From the NCBI RefSeq assembly GCF_020509005.1, contig NC_063015.1:4774001-4838000 (forward strand): a stretch of DNA of 64,000 bases, read 5' to 3'. This DNA comes from Fulvia fulva (lineage: Eukaryota > Ascomycota > Dothideomycetes > Mycosphaerellales > Mycosphaerellaceae). Below the pieces are notes generated by a model. The model did no database searches. It saw only the letters and a list, made by a program, of their open reading frames with translations, and was not told the DNA's origin. Positions 43,350 through 54,769 of this stretch are shown in pieces. The translations under genes were made by a program, and so were the position numbers. The number at the start of each line of letters is the position of its first letter. Position 1 is the first letter of the stretch.

Positions 43350-43858
43350 TCATCTCTCCCAATGTATGTAATTGTCGGAAGCAGCCCACTTGACAGTCCT
43401 GGTCCCGTAAGCCTCCTGGTGATCGAAGTTATACTCCTCCACAGACACCATCTTGGTCTTTGCGTTGACTGCGGTGACACAGGCAACATGACCGGCGCCT
43501 TTGTTTCTTTGTGCTATCGTACCAACCTTGGGAGTGTTGTTGACCTTCATCCGACCTTCTTTGCTGCCTTCGCCCAGGTGTTGCCATTGTGGAAGCCAGG
43601 CTTATCCGTCGGTTCGTACCATGAATTGAATCAGATCTTCTTCGACTTGACAGACTTGTTGAGGCGCCAGGCTACAGATGATGTGCATTGACACCTGATG
43701 AAGTGCCAAGGATCTGCCCCATTACAGTGATTCTCAAAAGGACAGTCATCAGCGCGTGCGATGAGCTCGTGGTCACAAGAGGCATCCTGGACGGCAAGTG
43801 GCGCGGCACAAGTCGACCCGATCAAGAAGATCAATCGTGGTATCGTTGAGAGCTTCAT
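43350..43858 (-). pseudogene. secreted CHAP-domain (NlpC/P60-like) protein, broken
   Basis: The start MKLSTIPRLIFLIGSTCAAP is a signal peptide. The CHAP nucleophile region CQCTSSVAWRLN follows, then FHNGNTWAKAAKKVG, and, in another frame, VGTIAQRNKGAGHVACVTAV with the catalytic-type GHVA histidine and VEEYNF. A TGA at 43633-43631 and a frame shift near 43552 break the gene. CHAP enzymes are peptidoglycan amidases or endopeptidases. Fungal copies are usually thought to come from bacteria; for this copy that is inference from the family. Confidence 0.65.
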
Positions 43859-44329
43859 GTCTATCAGTCGTGTGCGCTGTGGAGCAAGAGTGAAGTCGGC
43901 AAATCGATGCAAAAGTCCCTAGATAGATCCAAAAGCAAGGCAAACATCAGGTACGCACGTACTATGATGAGGTACAGCACGCTCTCCTGCACATCGAGGT
44001 GAGCTTTACGAACCCGCCGTGCGTGCAACCACACATCGAAGAGGTCGTCTGCACAGGACAGAGGAACTCTGTTTGCATTGTCTTGCGGATTGATATGGTG
44101 GGGAAAGTGCTTTCACAGTAGCCGATGGAGCGTCGTACCGACGAAATCATTCCCTTGCCATAGGCGGCGTGGATGTGTCACAGGCCAGATATTTTCTTGT
44201 GTTGCCAACGCTGCCTTCGCCTGCGCTACCATGCGTAGAATGAAGGAGGCTAATCGTGGTGTCGCCGAGTGATTCAGATTGGCATGTTGCAGGTGCTGAC
44301 CAGTCCGAATCGAGGGGTTCAGACGAAGC
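43859..44329. other. intergenic
   Basis: Promoter side of the CHAP remnant. No gene recognised. Confidence 0.4.
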
Positions 44330-44670
44330 CTAGACGAATTGATAGTGGTAGCATTGGGAGTGGTGACCCAAGTCTTCTGCGTTGAGAGTGAACACGACAG
44401 TGCACTGCACCTGCCTGAAGTCATGCACTGGTTGCTGCAGCCACCAAAGCTTATTCGCGGGCCATACCATCGTGACACCCTCAGGGTGGCTGAAGAAGGC
44501 GAAAGCATAGATATCGTAGCTATATACAACCTCGATAGAGAAGATCGCTGCTGCCGTCAGTACTATCCTGCCAGAAACACAACAAGCACGGGTATCGCAA
44601 TCAAATCAGACCAGCCCGCATCCAGCCCAACGCGCAATATACAAGCCTCCAGAATCCGGACAGACGCCAT
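44330..44670 (-). pseudogene. possible one-pass membrane protein with a frame break
   Basis: An ATG at 44670 opens a frame ending in a hydrophobic run (LIAIPVLVVFLAG) that stops at once. The next frame continues the hydrophobic helix (VLTAAIFSIEVVYSYDIYAF) and then natural-looking sequence (MVWPANKLWWLQQPVHDF) to a TAG at 44332-44330. A one-base loss near 44575 would explain this. It starts only 31 bp after the C2-protein stop on the same strand, so it may lie in that gene's 3' UTR. Confidence 0.3.
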
Positions 44671-44700
44671 GCTCCACGCTCGCACACACTTCCCGTCCGC

Positions 44701-46704
44701 TTAGTGATGATCCCCCGCACCTAACGGGCCCTGCCCTTTGAGTGCATCGGCAGGCGTCTCATCCTCGTTGAGATCCACGCCCTCTCGCTTAACCCCTCCA
44801 TAAGTGTTCTTGAACTTCTGCAACTTGGCCTGGTTCTTCAACTTCGCGTCTTTGGCAGCCTGCGAGAAGGCACCGTGTTCATGTGCGACCGCATCCTCAT
44901 CAATCAAATCAGCCTGTATGCGATCCAGATCCTCCTCGTCCGAGCTAGAGACTGAGGAGTCTCGGGAGCCTTGGGTATAGATGATCTGATCACCTTCCTT
45001 CTTCTTCTTCTCGCGTTGTTCCTTCTTCATGCGCTGCTGTTTCTCCGCGTCTTTGTTGCAGTCAAGAACGAGGATGTGGAGGCCAGGCAGATTGTGCGCG
45101 AGGAACTTCTTAAGGAGGGGAAGCATATCTGCGTTGGGGCGGTACGTGCCACTGTCGTTGTCGATGACGAGTTCGTAATGGTTGGGATGCTTGGGAGGGT
45201 CGGAATCTGGTGGACCATCGCCAATGTCCTGGGGCGGGTGCTCAGGGTTCTCTTCACGGGTGGGCGGATGTGCTTGGCTTGAGCTCTCAGCTGGGTCTGG
45301 TGGAGGTGGGCTACGTGGGTGCTTAAGCCGCCTGATGAAGAACTCCCCAGAGAATGCTATATAAATGGAGACGTCGCTGTGCATAGTGTGCTTGGACAAC
45401 ATGTCGATACCAAACTCCTTGCCAGTCTCAGTGAAGCGCCAGAGGGCGTCCAGGGTGAGTACGTAGGTGAAGATGCGTCCTCCTTGATCGTAGTGGACGA
45501 GGTCGAGGAACTTTCTCGTCATTTCCTCGCAAGGCCCTTGCGGGAGATGACCCCAGACAGTAGAGCGGCCGAAGTTATAGACTCGCGTGTGCTGGTGGTG
45601 GAGCGCTTTGCCCATCAAGACACCGGAGATGCCTTTGCTCGTGAACATGCGTCCGACCCAAGGCTTAAATTCCACAAAGCGGTGGTAGAGCTCTGCGGGA
45701 ACTGGACCTTGAAGCTGAAATTGGTTGGCCCGAAAGTTATACTGCTCCGACTTCTTCTTCTGGCCATTGCCCTGCCGACTCTGAGTTCGTCCACGATCAT
45801 CATCTGCCTGGTCCGGCTCCTTGATGTTAACGATTCGGCCGAGCATGGGACTGTAATGTCGAACCCATCTGCATGGACCCACAGTATACAGCCTGCCGTT
45901 CTGTCCGTCCGCTTTCGTGCGTCCAAGCATTTCAACACTCAAGTACAGGTATCCGCGAAAGTGCTTGTTCTCCCTAAAACAAGTCGTGACTGCCTGCAGA
46001 AGATATGCCCGGTTGCTGCCGCCATACGCAAGAAGCTTGAAGCCTCGATTGCGGATGCCTCCCCAGCCCTCGTACAGCTCCGGTATGGAGATGTGTGCTC
46101 TTCCAAGCAGATCATCCGCATCGGCTGGATCCTCATCGTAGATGCGAACCTTCAGCTTGCAGCCTGACGCCGGCACATTTGCAACAATCCACTCATCGTC
46201 CCACGTCGGCTCAGTGCTCTTGCGGATTGTCGGCGTCCTCCATCGCAGCTTCGGATCCTCCTTGTGTCGGCGCGGCGTGTCGGTGTTGATCTGTGTAATA
46301 CAATATGGATCTGACGAGAAGCCGTTGATATCGGCCATGGGCAGATTCTCCGCTCGGTGGATGGTGATTTTGATCGTGTAGCCATTGGGTCGCTTCGGTA
46401 TTGGTGTCTTGTCGAAACCTCCCGCCGGACCCTTATCCTGCCTGAGAGTCTCTTTCAGGTGATGGCCATCGCTGCTGTCCTTGCGCTGCAGCTTCTCGTT
46501 GTCGGCGTCTGTCGGCTGAGCAGTCGTCGTCGGTGCCGAAACATCCCCGCCATTCTTCCCATCGTAGACTTCGGGCGCGTCGTGTGGTGATGAGTGCTCA
46601 GACCTCTCTTGCTGATAGTGAAGGTCGCCATTGACAATGTTGTCGGCGCCATGGTTATTCACTTCATGTTTCTCATCCCATGTCTGCGCACTGGCCGCCG
46701 CCAT
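44701..46704 (-). CDS. C2-domain protein
   Basis: One exon, 667 residues. After a polar, disordered 105-residue head comes a C2 domain at about residues 110-235: YTIKITIHRAENLPMADING, SSDPYCITQI, EPTWDDEWIV and KVRIYDEDPADADDLLGRA. Several acidic loop residues needed for calcium binding are present. A second conserved-looking region follows (FRANQFQLQGPVPAELYHRF, GRMFTSKGISGVLMG). The tail is proline-rich, then lysine-rich and acidic. The protein should bind phospholipid membranes, perhaps in a calcium-dependent way. Its partner and role are unknown. An AT-rich TATATA stretch lies about 105 bp upstream. Confidence 0.8.
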   Translation of the reverse strand: MAAASAQTWDEKHEVNNHGADNIVNGDLHYQQERSEHSSPHDAPEVYDGKNGGDVSAPTTTAQPTDADNEKLQRKDSSDGHHLKETLRQDKGPAGGFDKTPIPKRPNGYTIKITIHRAENLPMADINGFSSDPYCITQINTDTPRRHKEDPKLRWRTPTIRKSTEPTWDDEWIVANVPASGCKLKVRIYDEDPADADDLLGRAHISIPELYEGWGGIRNRGFKLLAYGGSNRAYLLQAVTTCFRENKHFRGYLYLSVEMLGRTKADGQNGRLYTVGPCRWVRHYSPMLGRIVNIKEPDQADDDRGRTQSRQGNGQKKKSEQYNFRANQFQLQGPVPAELYHRFVEFKPWVGRMFTSKGISGVLMGKALHHQHTRVYNFGRSTVWGHLPQGPCEEMTRKFLDLVHYDQGGRIFTYVLTLDALWRFTETGKEFGIDMLSKHTMHSDVSIYIAFSGEFFIRRLKHPRSPPPPDPAESSSQAHPPTREENPEHPPQDIGDGPPDSDPPKHPNHYELVIDNDSGTYRPNADMLPLLKKFLAHNLPGLHILVLDCNKDAEKQQRMKKEQREKKKKEGDQIIYTQGSRDSSVSSSDEEDLDRIQADLIDEDAVAHEHGAFSQAAKDAKLKNQAKLQKFKNTYGGVKREGVDLNEDETPADALKGQGPLGAGDHH

Positions 46705-48058
46705 GTTTCGTCAAGCTGATGCACAAGGCTGGGCAAAGCGGGGATCCGAGGCTGTGCCACTGATCGCATTCGTCGTCGAGTCGTCGCAACGGGGTATAGG
46801 GCACTACAAGATATATAAAACAATGCGCGAAAGCTGCAGAAATGCTGAAGAGAAGCAGAAGAAGATGGTTCAGGTCGTGAAGGTGCAGGATGGCGTGACG
46901 GTACTGGCCGAACGATTGCGCAGAGGTCGCAGCCAGCCTCTTCCTAGCGCTGCGACTGTACCCTGTTGCCAAGGCAGCGTGGCAGTCGCGACTCGCGAAG
47001 CTTGACTGAGCTTGGTACTGGAGCATTGGAACGTTTGCGCGGTGTTTGATTGCTGTGCTAAACGAGGCGCACGATAGCTCGTGTCTGTGCGTCACTGAAC
47101 CAAGCTGGAGAACGAAGATGGACGTTGTAAATTCGCATATAGTGGCGCATTACTGCTATAACAGGGCATATGTTCGTCGTCCTGCTCATCCTGGCCTCTG
47201 CACGCCTACCATCGCCATATCCCACTGACTCCTGTACGACTGGAACGCGTCTTCATCTGTGAATACAGTAATAATCTTCACAGCTGAGACGGCGCTAGTG
47301 TGGCCTGCCAGGGTGCCGTGTCGAGGTCAGATGACGACGACCAACAACCGCAGCTCTGTCTGACACGAGAGCTCACGGCCGATCAATCCTTTATACTTGA
47401 CCTACTCCAATGCTCGTCTCACACAGCCCGTTCCGTTGATCTCATCTTGTCGCGAGTGCACACGAGTATTGCAAGCACCAGCTTGGCAATCCATCGTCTA
47501 CAGTTTGAATCATCTCTGCAATCCATCGGTTGGTCATGTACTATCAGCAGCAACCTGATCCTTTGCCTTTTTCCCATCGTTACAGCATCGCCAGCCCAGC
47601 AAGCTCCACCCTCAGGCGATACTCTGACGGCTCGTGAAGTTTATCGTGTGGCAGCCGTTGTAGACTGATAGCCTTGCATATGCGAGCGCTCGGCAGTGTA
47701 TGGCGTGCGTGGTAAGTCAGTGCCGTCTTATCTATTGTGCTCCGGCTTTTTGGGTCAATGCTCTTCGTCGCGGCTTTGTTGATGGAGCAATTCTTGCAAA
47801 CGGCAGTCGACATGAGTTTTGCAGAACTTGCCGGAGCCTCGGGCCAATTAGAGGTACCACTAGTTCACCACGAGCTGTTAGACGCACCTCTCCGGGTAGC
47901 TCCGTTGCTCCAGGTGAGAAGAACTCCATCTGGCGTGCTCTGCTCTTCATTCTCGAGCTTCAGTTGGCCACATCCTGCGCATCGATCGTATTGTCGGGAG
48001 TAATGATCGCGGATCGTGTGGCCGAGGGCAACCCGCAGCCTCACTACGCGTGTCTCCC
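46705..48058. other. intergenic, about 1.35 kb
   Basis: Promoter of the C2 gene and 3' flank of the gene at 48059. No other gene recognised. Confidence 0.45.
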
Positions 48059-48804
48059 TCATCCTCCTGCAATGGCGCTCCTCACGCTATCCAGATTTAA
48101 TTGTCCCTTCCTCCCCCAACCTTTCTGCCCATTCGGCACACTTGGTCGGAAGTCCTCATACATATGGAACGCCCTTCTGTCCAACTCATCCCCCTTGCCC
48201 TTCCATTGCTCGAGTGCCTCTTGGAATGTCTTCTTGGCCTTCTGATACTGACCTTCGCCATATCTCTTCTTCAGCGTCTCTTCATTGCCTTTCTTGGGCT
48301 TATCTCCGACAACTGCGCTCCCATCCTTGATCTTGAGATGGAAGCTCACGACATCGATTTCGCCCAGGTCTGCTTGTGCCTGCGTGCGCTTCTCGCACTT
48401 CTCCGACGATTCTGATGCGTCGGGCTTATCAATAGTGCCGATGCTGCGTCCTTTGGAGATTGCCGTGATGGTACTGATCGCGCTGCCTACGCTCAAGGCT
48501 GTCGACCATGGGAGAGAAGGGTGGAGGAATTGTGCGACGCAGCTGGACCACAGTTCGAGGACTGGGGCGCGATTGATGGTGATGCTATCGCTGGCATTGT
48601 CACCATCCTTTGATTCGTCGTTCACATCGTCCTCATCCCTGACCTTTGACGGTTGTGTCTTCTGCTTCTTGGTGGCGGGTGTTTTGGTCTCGGCCGCTTT
48701 TCGCTTCGTTCCAGATGTCTTCCTCGGGGCTGATTTGGAGGACGATGCAGTACACGCTTGTCTTCCAGAGTCGTTCGCGACTTGCTCCTCGTGGTTGCCG
48801 GCAT
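48059..48804 (-). CDS. hypothetical basic protein with uncertain N-terminus
   Basis: I do not recognise the family. The main frame encodes a Lys/Ser/Thr-rich basic head (KRKAAETKTPATKKQKTQ, a likely nuclear signal), then a folded-looking part (LELWSSCVAQFLHPSLPW) and a helical tail (KRYGEGQYQKAKKTFQEALEQ, then GQKGWGRKGQLNLDSV). That frame has no ATG until very near its end. A good start, MPATTRSKSRTTLEDK at 48804, is in another frame that meets it near 48750. Only a 26-nt GT-AG segment could splice them, too short for a normal intron, so an indel or a missed exon is likely. Confidence 0.5.
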
Positions 48805-49164
48805 ATCTGTGGGCCTTCAATGTTGTCAATGGTTACTCGGTTGATGTCATGGATGCAGCTTGAAGCTTCATGTTCAATTGACGCTTTGCGGAGGTGCTTG
48901 CTGTAACGCTGCCGTACCGTCTGTGGCTGGATACTGTAACGTGTCGATATATCCCGCCTCAGCACTGCTGCGGCGTTGCGTATGACAGCAATTCAGCCAT
49001 ACCGCCATGTTCATCAGCAGGCCCACGGACCGGACAACATGTGGAAAGCCGTGCCATACCACTGAGGATATCACCACATCGGTAGCACCCGCGCACGGTC
49101 CCGCGGTCATGCCAACACCCGGGCTCAGAAGAATACGATCTGGACCTGCATATCACCCCCAGAG
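48805..49164. other. intergenic
   Basis: 360 bp between two minus-strand genes; nothing seen. Confidence 0.4.
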
Positions 49165-50038
49165 CTACCAAAGCTTCGAATGTTGCTCTTCCTCCCGGTG
49201 CTGCTTATACTCGCTGAACCGCTTCCATCTACCCTCATGGGACACGAAGCACCATGCACTTGCATCCTCCTCCCGTCCTTTCTGCGCGGGATTGAGACGA
49301 ACCCAGCCATACTCTTCCGGCTCCCTCTGACGCCATCCACGCACCGTCAACGCCTTTTCTCGCAGGAATAGCTGGCGCTTACTACTGAAGTGATCGACCC
49401 CAAAGCCATGAGGCCTTTGGATCTCCGAGGCATGGCTCTTACGCACCTCGTCGCCGAGCTGGAAGAATTGCTGGACCGCATCGAGGATGTATGAGCCGGA
49501 GCTTGTGTCGCTGCAATATACCTGCCGAGGGCATACGATCATACTTCTCTGACTACGCTCTTGCTTATTGCCTTCGAGAAGCTCTGGGTCGATACAATGT
49601 TCAAGCTTGCTGATGATCAGCTTCGTGAGAACCTTACCTTTGGCGGGCCCCGGGCACCAAGTGTCATGGTCATCGCCACCCGGCGTATGAAGCCAAGCTT
49701 TGATGTGAGCTGCGAAGCATTGAGTTGGTGTCAAGGGAACATATACGCAGGCACATGTGTCGCAGTTGTCTGTGCCGATGGCCTCAATTTCTTGCTTGGC
49801 ACCGTCGGTGTCGTTAAAGGATTTTGGGAAAGTATGAGGGCCACCTTCGCCTTCGCGGAGATGGTAGTAGTGAGTCGACCTGTCCCCGACTGGAACATGC
49901 TCCGTGTGAAGATGTGAAAGTGCCGTGAAGCTCGGGCTCCTGGGCTCTAGTCTCGGACTGAATAGGCACAACCTGGAAATGGCACGAGATATGCTGAGCA
50001 TGGTTTGCATGCTTGAGCTTGAATCGTACGACACGCAT
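49165..50038 (-). CDS. hypothetical protein with a frame break near its start
   Basis: I do not recognise it. The main frame, from about 49930 to the stop at 49165, encodes roughly 255 residues: HYYHLREGEGGPHTFPKSF, then CVYVPLTPTQCFAAHIKAWL, SGSYILDAVQQFF and a C-terminal charged domain (EPEEYGWVRLNPAQKG). It has no ATG at its head. An ATG at 50038 begins another plausible frame (MRVVRFKLKHANHAQ) that would have to change frame near 49930. No splice pair fits. It looks cytosolic. Confidence 0.5.
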
Positions 50039-50615
50039 TGTGGCAAGCTTTCAGTACTTCTGGCATTCTAGCAAACGGAGCTGAAAGACAGACACGACTG
50101 GCATGGTCTCGACGACTGCTCGCTTCTCCAAGCCTCCAGGAAGATCTTGAGGCTACGCAAAGCGCTACCATGGGCGATGCTCCGCAAATACGGACATCAT
50201 GGAAGCTGGTCACCCTCTAGGGCCCTTGGTATGAGACCAGAAGTCCTTGTTCTACATTTACCGATCTTGCGATTCGAGTTCTGGCTCAGCTTCAGTCGCG
50301 TGGGAATTCAGGACGAAGATGCACTGAGTGCTCTACCAGCCCATGTTCACTACCTAATCTTCACATCACGAGGCCGCCACGAAAGAGTCGCGACCCGAAC
50401 CGAGCATTTCCAGGCCATGCCCATGAGAACGTCGTCTGTGCCCCACGCGAGCTGAGGGTACCTTCTCGCAGATCAGAACATCATGAAACCCACTTTTCAG
50501 AAGCTCAAGCTCTTGGGCATGCTGTACTACATTGCCAAGAAAGGACCTGGTATATATCCTTGATCGCTTCGCATGCTTTGTCCTCCGCGCGATCAGTGCC
50601 ATCTTTGCGGCAAGA
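50039..50615. promoter_or_regulatory. divergent promoter region before the P450
   Basis: 577 bp between divergent starts. No clear TATA box. Confidence 0.4.
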
Positions 50616-52239
50616 ATGGCGTCGACGCACGACAGCGCCGCCACGATCGTAGCACTGTGGTTCGTGAAGACAGTCGTGACGGTTGTGTTTCGGCTGGCAT
50701 TTCATCCACTCGCGAATTTTCCTGGCCCGAAGATAGCTGCCGTCACAAGCCTCTATGAGTTCTATTACGATGTCGTCCGGCCTGGCCAGTACACCTGGGT
50801 CATCAAGAAGATGCACGAGCGACATGGTCCCATTGTCCGGATTTCACCTCGGGAACTCCACATCGATGACTACAACTACTACGACGAACTCTATAGCGGG
50901 AAGAAGGACAAATGGGACTGGGCCGTCAACATGTTTGGCAGAAAGCCAGGTACCTTTCGGACTGTGAAGCATGTCGAGCATCGTGCCAGACGGGCGGCCC
51001 TCAATCCTTTTTTCTCGAAACGTGCGGCTGTGCAGCTCTCACCGATGATCACCGGGCACGTCGAGAACATGTGCCGGCGCATGGAACATTCCCGCGATAG
51101 CGGTCAGCCACTCTGCGTGCCGTACATGACAGCTGCTTTGACACTCGATGTGATCACTGAGTATGCATTCGGCAGATCCGATGCCGTTCTCGACGAACCT
51201 GATTTCGCACCGCAGTGGTTACAGATTATGGAAGGCCTTCTACTCAATTGCCACCTCAACTGCTTTTTTCCATGGCTGCAGGATCTCATGAGTATCTTGC
51301 CAAGGAGGCTTGCACAGTGGCTCGATCCCAGAGTGGTATCATTCATTAGATATCAGGGTGTAAGCAAAGTTCTTCATCTGACGGGTACAAAAACTGCACA
51401 CGAGCTCACATGCGCAATAGGACCGGCTGAGCCAGCTAGAGGCCATCTTCCACGCTCAAAACACCAAGAGCGCAACATCAGCTCCAACACACGGCGCGAC
51501 CATATTTCACCATCTGCTTGAAAGTCCAGATGTGGCACCTGCTGATCGCAACATGGAATTTTTCCTTTCAGAAACTATGAGCATCGTGGGCGCCGGCCAG
51601 GCGACCACCGCGAGCCACATATCGATAACGCTCTTCTACGTTCTAAGTGACCACCGCATTTATTCATTGCTCAAGGCAGAACTGAAGAAAGCTATCCCGA
51701 ACCCGGCGATTCTACCATCACTGGCTGAACTCGAAGAGCTGGAGTACCTTACAGCAGTAAGCTTCAGAGCGGTCGAGGATCTCTGACCAGCGCTAACAGC
51801 TCTATGCGTTCAGGTCGTGGCAGAAGGCCACAGAATGTCTCACGGCGCGATACATCGTCACCAGCGCATCTCGCCGCACGCATCCACTCTCTACAAAGAC
51901 TGGGTCATTCCGCCCGGCACACCCATAGGGATGAGTGCCCTCTTCATGCACGAAAACGAAGATCTTTTTCCGTTGCCAAAGGTGTTTGACCCTTCTCGAT
52001 TTCTTGGACCAGAAGGCCAGAGGCTCAGGAAGTATCTCGTCCACTATAGCAGAGGTCCCAGGAATTGCGTAGGGCAAAACCTGGCGCAAGCGGAGATCTA
52101 CTTGGCGCTTGCTGCTATGGCCAGGCGGTTCGATTTTGAGATCTTCGAGACAATGATGAAGGACATGGAGATCACAAGGGACTGCCAGCAACCCTTCCCG
52201 AAGAAGGGCGCGAAGAGATTCAGAGTGCTGGTTAAGTGA
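50616..52239 (+). CDS. cytochrome P450 monooxygenase
   Basis: Three exons (50616-51359, 51421-51756, 51814-52239) give 501 residues; both introns have GTAAGC donors and keep phase 0. The N-terminus has a membrane anchor (ATIVALWFVKTVVTVVF) then a proline hinge (HPLANFPGPK). Diagnostic motifs are in order: I-helix AGQATT, K-helix EGHR (E-x-x-R), FDPSRF, and the heme loop YSRGPRNCVG, with tyrosine at the usual phenylalanine. The enzyme should sit on the ER and hydroxylate or epoxidise a small molecule. It resembles the large fungal group that includes trichodiene-oxygenase-like enzymes. It is intact, and next to a transporter gene on the same strand. Confidence 0.9.
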
Positions 52240-52729
52240 CAGTGCTAAGATGAGTTGTGCTTTCGGAACTGGCTTCAGATGGTCGCCCCACTCGACTTGC
52301 CTTCTGGTCTTGTTGCTTGACTTCGACATTGATAGCTGTCTTGGATCAGTCCACCTCGCGCGTTCGGCTGCTTAGCGATTTTGACGCACAGATCCCTGGA
52401 AGCATTCACTAAAGCCGTAGAATTTCCGAACCATGGGGTAGCTCAACCCCGCCCTCGTGTCACGCACGCTGTGATCCTTTAGCTCGGGTGTCAATCCACC
52501 ACCAAAACGACAGTTTGGATTGCCGGCAGTTCTGGACTGCTAGCTGCAACATCGCCTGGATTGTGGCGCTTGAACGCATGGACAGCTCGTCGCCGTTAGT
52601 CCTGCACTGTCAAGCTGGCGTTGCAAGGATGAAGGCGATCGGCTATCCATTCTCCTCTCGTGTGCTAGATATAGAGGCTGGTCCTCGCATTTTGCCTTCT
52701 ATGTATCGATTACAGACCTGATAAACAGT
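52240..52729. other. intergenic between P450 and transporter
   Basis: 490 bp; promoter of the transporter. Nothing else seen. Confidence 0.4.
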
Positions 52730-54491
52730 ATGAGCTTTTCACGATTCTTCTTCGCGAGTGGCGAGGAAGCTGATCACTCGAGGAAAAGGATCAATGGTCA
52801 GCTATCAGCTCGATGTTCGATGCAACATGACGGCTTACGAGACCCGCAGGCTACAACCTATGGATGATGCTCTTCGTCTCACTTGGCTCACTCTGCTATG
52901 GGTACACTGCCAATGTCATCAGCGCAACTCTTGCGCAGCCTACATTCATTACATACTTCGACCTCGATACACGATCAGATGCTACGGCACTGCTGTCAGC
53001 CACGAATGGTATTTTCCAGACTGGTGGCGTACTCGGAACCCTTACGCTGTCATGGTGGAGCGACAGTTTTGGCAGAAAGGGCGGACTTGCCATTGTATGG
53101 ACTAATCAAAAATTGGACTACGAGATGCTGACAAGCTGTAGAGCGTTTTGTTGATCACGATCTCTGGAGCTATCCTGGCTGGCAGCACTGATATCGCCAT
53201 GTTCTTGGTCTTTCGATTCTTCGCCGGTGCAGGAGCTTTCATGATCCTGACAGCAGTGCCCATCTGGATGGCCGAAGTTGTTTCACCATACCTGCGTGGT
53301 GCCTTGGTCCAGCTTCATGCCATCATGCTGGTGCTAGGATACAACTTCGCCAGTTGGCTGGGGTACGGTATCTACCACTGGAAGGACGGCGGAAACGCCA
53401 CCTGGCTTGTGCCATTCGCTGTACAGTGCGTCTGGCCACTTTGCTTACTGAGTGGCCTGTACTTCGTGCCAGAGTCTCCTCGGTGGCTGATCCTCAACGG
53501 ACGCCGCGAAGAAGCGGAGAAGATACTCTGCAAGCTGCATGACGATCCCGCCGACTCAACCAACTCTTATGCCCACGCGGAGTACCTTCAGATCACCAAG
53601 CAGCTCGATGTCGATAGAACACTCCCTAGCGGATGGTTGCACATATTCCAAAAGACATCACTTCGAAAGCGTGCTCTCATCACTATTGGTACTACTGGTG
53701 CCATCCAGTGCTCAGGCATACTGGTCATCAACAACTACGGCCCCATGCTGTACAGTAACCTGGGATTCAACACTGAGACGACACTACTATATGGTGCAGC
53801 TTGGCTGACATTGGCCTTGGGCCTGAACCGTGAGTCTCGACTTCGGCTGACACGATCACAAGAGCCCTGCTGATGGTTGTAGTATGTGTAATGCTCCTCA
53901 ACGACCACTTCCCACGTAACAAGTTCATGGCCATCGGCGTCCTCGGCTGCATGATCGTGCTGAGTGCCGAAGCTGGAATCATCGCTCAATGGCTCGGCAC
54001 CACGAATCTCGCCGCTATGCGGGCCGGTGTTGCTATGTTGTTCTTAATCGAGCTCCCCTACGACTTCTTCCTCAACGGGATGCAGTTCATCTACATTTCG
54101 GAAATATGGCCCATGCATCTCCGAGCGAAGGGCATGTCCCTAGGTGTGGCAATGACCTCGTTCATGAACATTGTTTGGCTGCAGTCCGCTCCCACTGCCA
54201 TGGCGAATATAGGCTGGAAGTACTATCTTGGTAAGCATGATCTGTGGTGTCGAGTCAGAGCGTCTGGCTAACAATGCCCCAGCATTCATCATCCCAGGCA
54301 CTATCGGAGCGGTCGTCATGTGGATCTACTGCCCCGATACCCTCGGCAAACCACTTGAGGAGACAGCGGCACTCTTTGGTGACCAGGATGAGGTCGCAGC
54401 GTACATGCGTAACATCGCTACCGACGACCCCGAAACGGGCACATCAGGAAAGACAGAAGAGCAAACCTTTACGATTGAGAAAATAGAATAA
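52730..54491 (+). CDS. MFS sugar-porter-type transporter
   Basis: Five exons (52730-52796, 52850-53094, 53142-53829, 53883-54230, 54283-54491) give 518 residues, all joins in frame. The protein has about twelve membrane helices. Sugar-porter marks: the first-loop DSFGRKGG motif, PESPRWLILNGR after helix 6, a long central loop, and the FIYISEIWPMHLRAKG motif in the second half. The tail PDTLGKPLEETAALFGD is typical of fungal hexose/lactose-type permeases. It should sit in the plasma membrane; the sugar is not known. It follows the P450 by 490 bp on the same strand, which may be a coincidence. Confidence 0.9.
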
Positions 54492-54769
54492 TGACTCTCT
54501 GCGGCAGTATACATATCTCTGCTACTCTGCAAAGTAGCGCAGAGACGAAATACATGTGTTGTTGCTTCTCTATGGAAATATTGGTACCGCTGTGCTCAGT
54601 CCGAACTTTTCAACTGAAGTTCTCCCGGGATAACATGTCCATGCTGTCGTGGTCGTCTGTAGCGCAGCAACTGACAGGGTAGGATTCATGTGTAACACTT
54701 GCGGAGTGTCACCTTCTCCATCTCTACCTCTTGCGAAGTTGGACATGAAGGTGCCGTCATGTTCGCGCG
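54492..54769. other. intergenic, convergent 3' ends
   Basis: Under 300 bp between the transporter and the minus-strand RING gene. Nothing seen. Confidence 0.4.

Noticed and set aside
45319..46167. Long plus-strand open frame opposite the C2-domain gene
   Set aside because: It is the antisense shadow of a well-supported coding exon.
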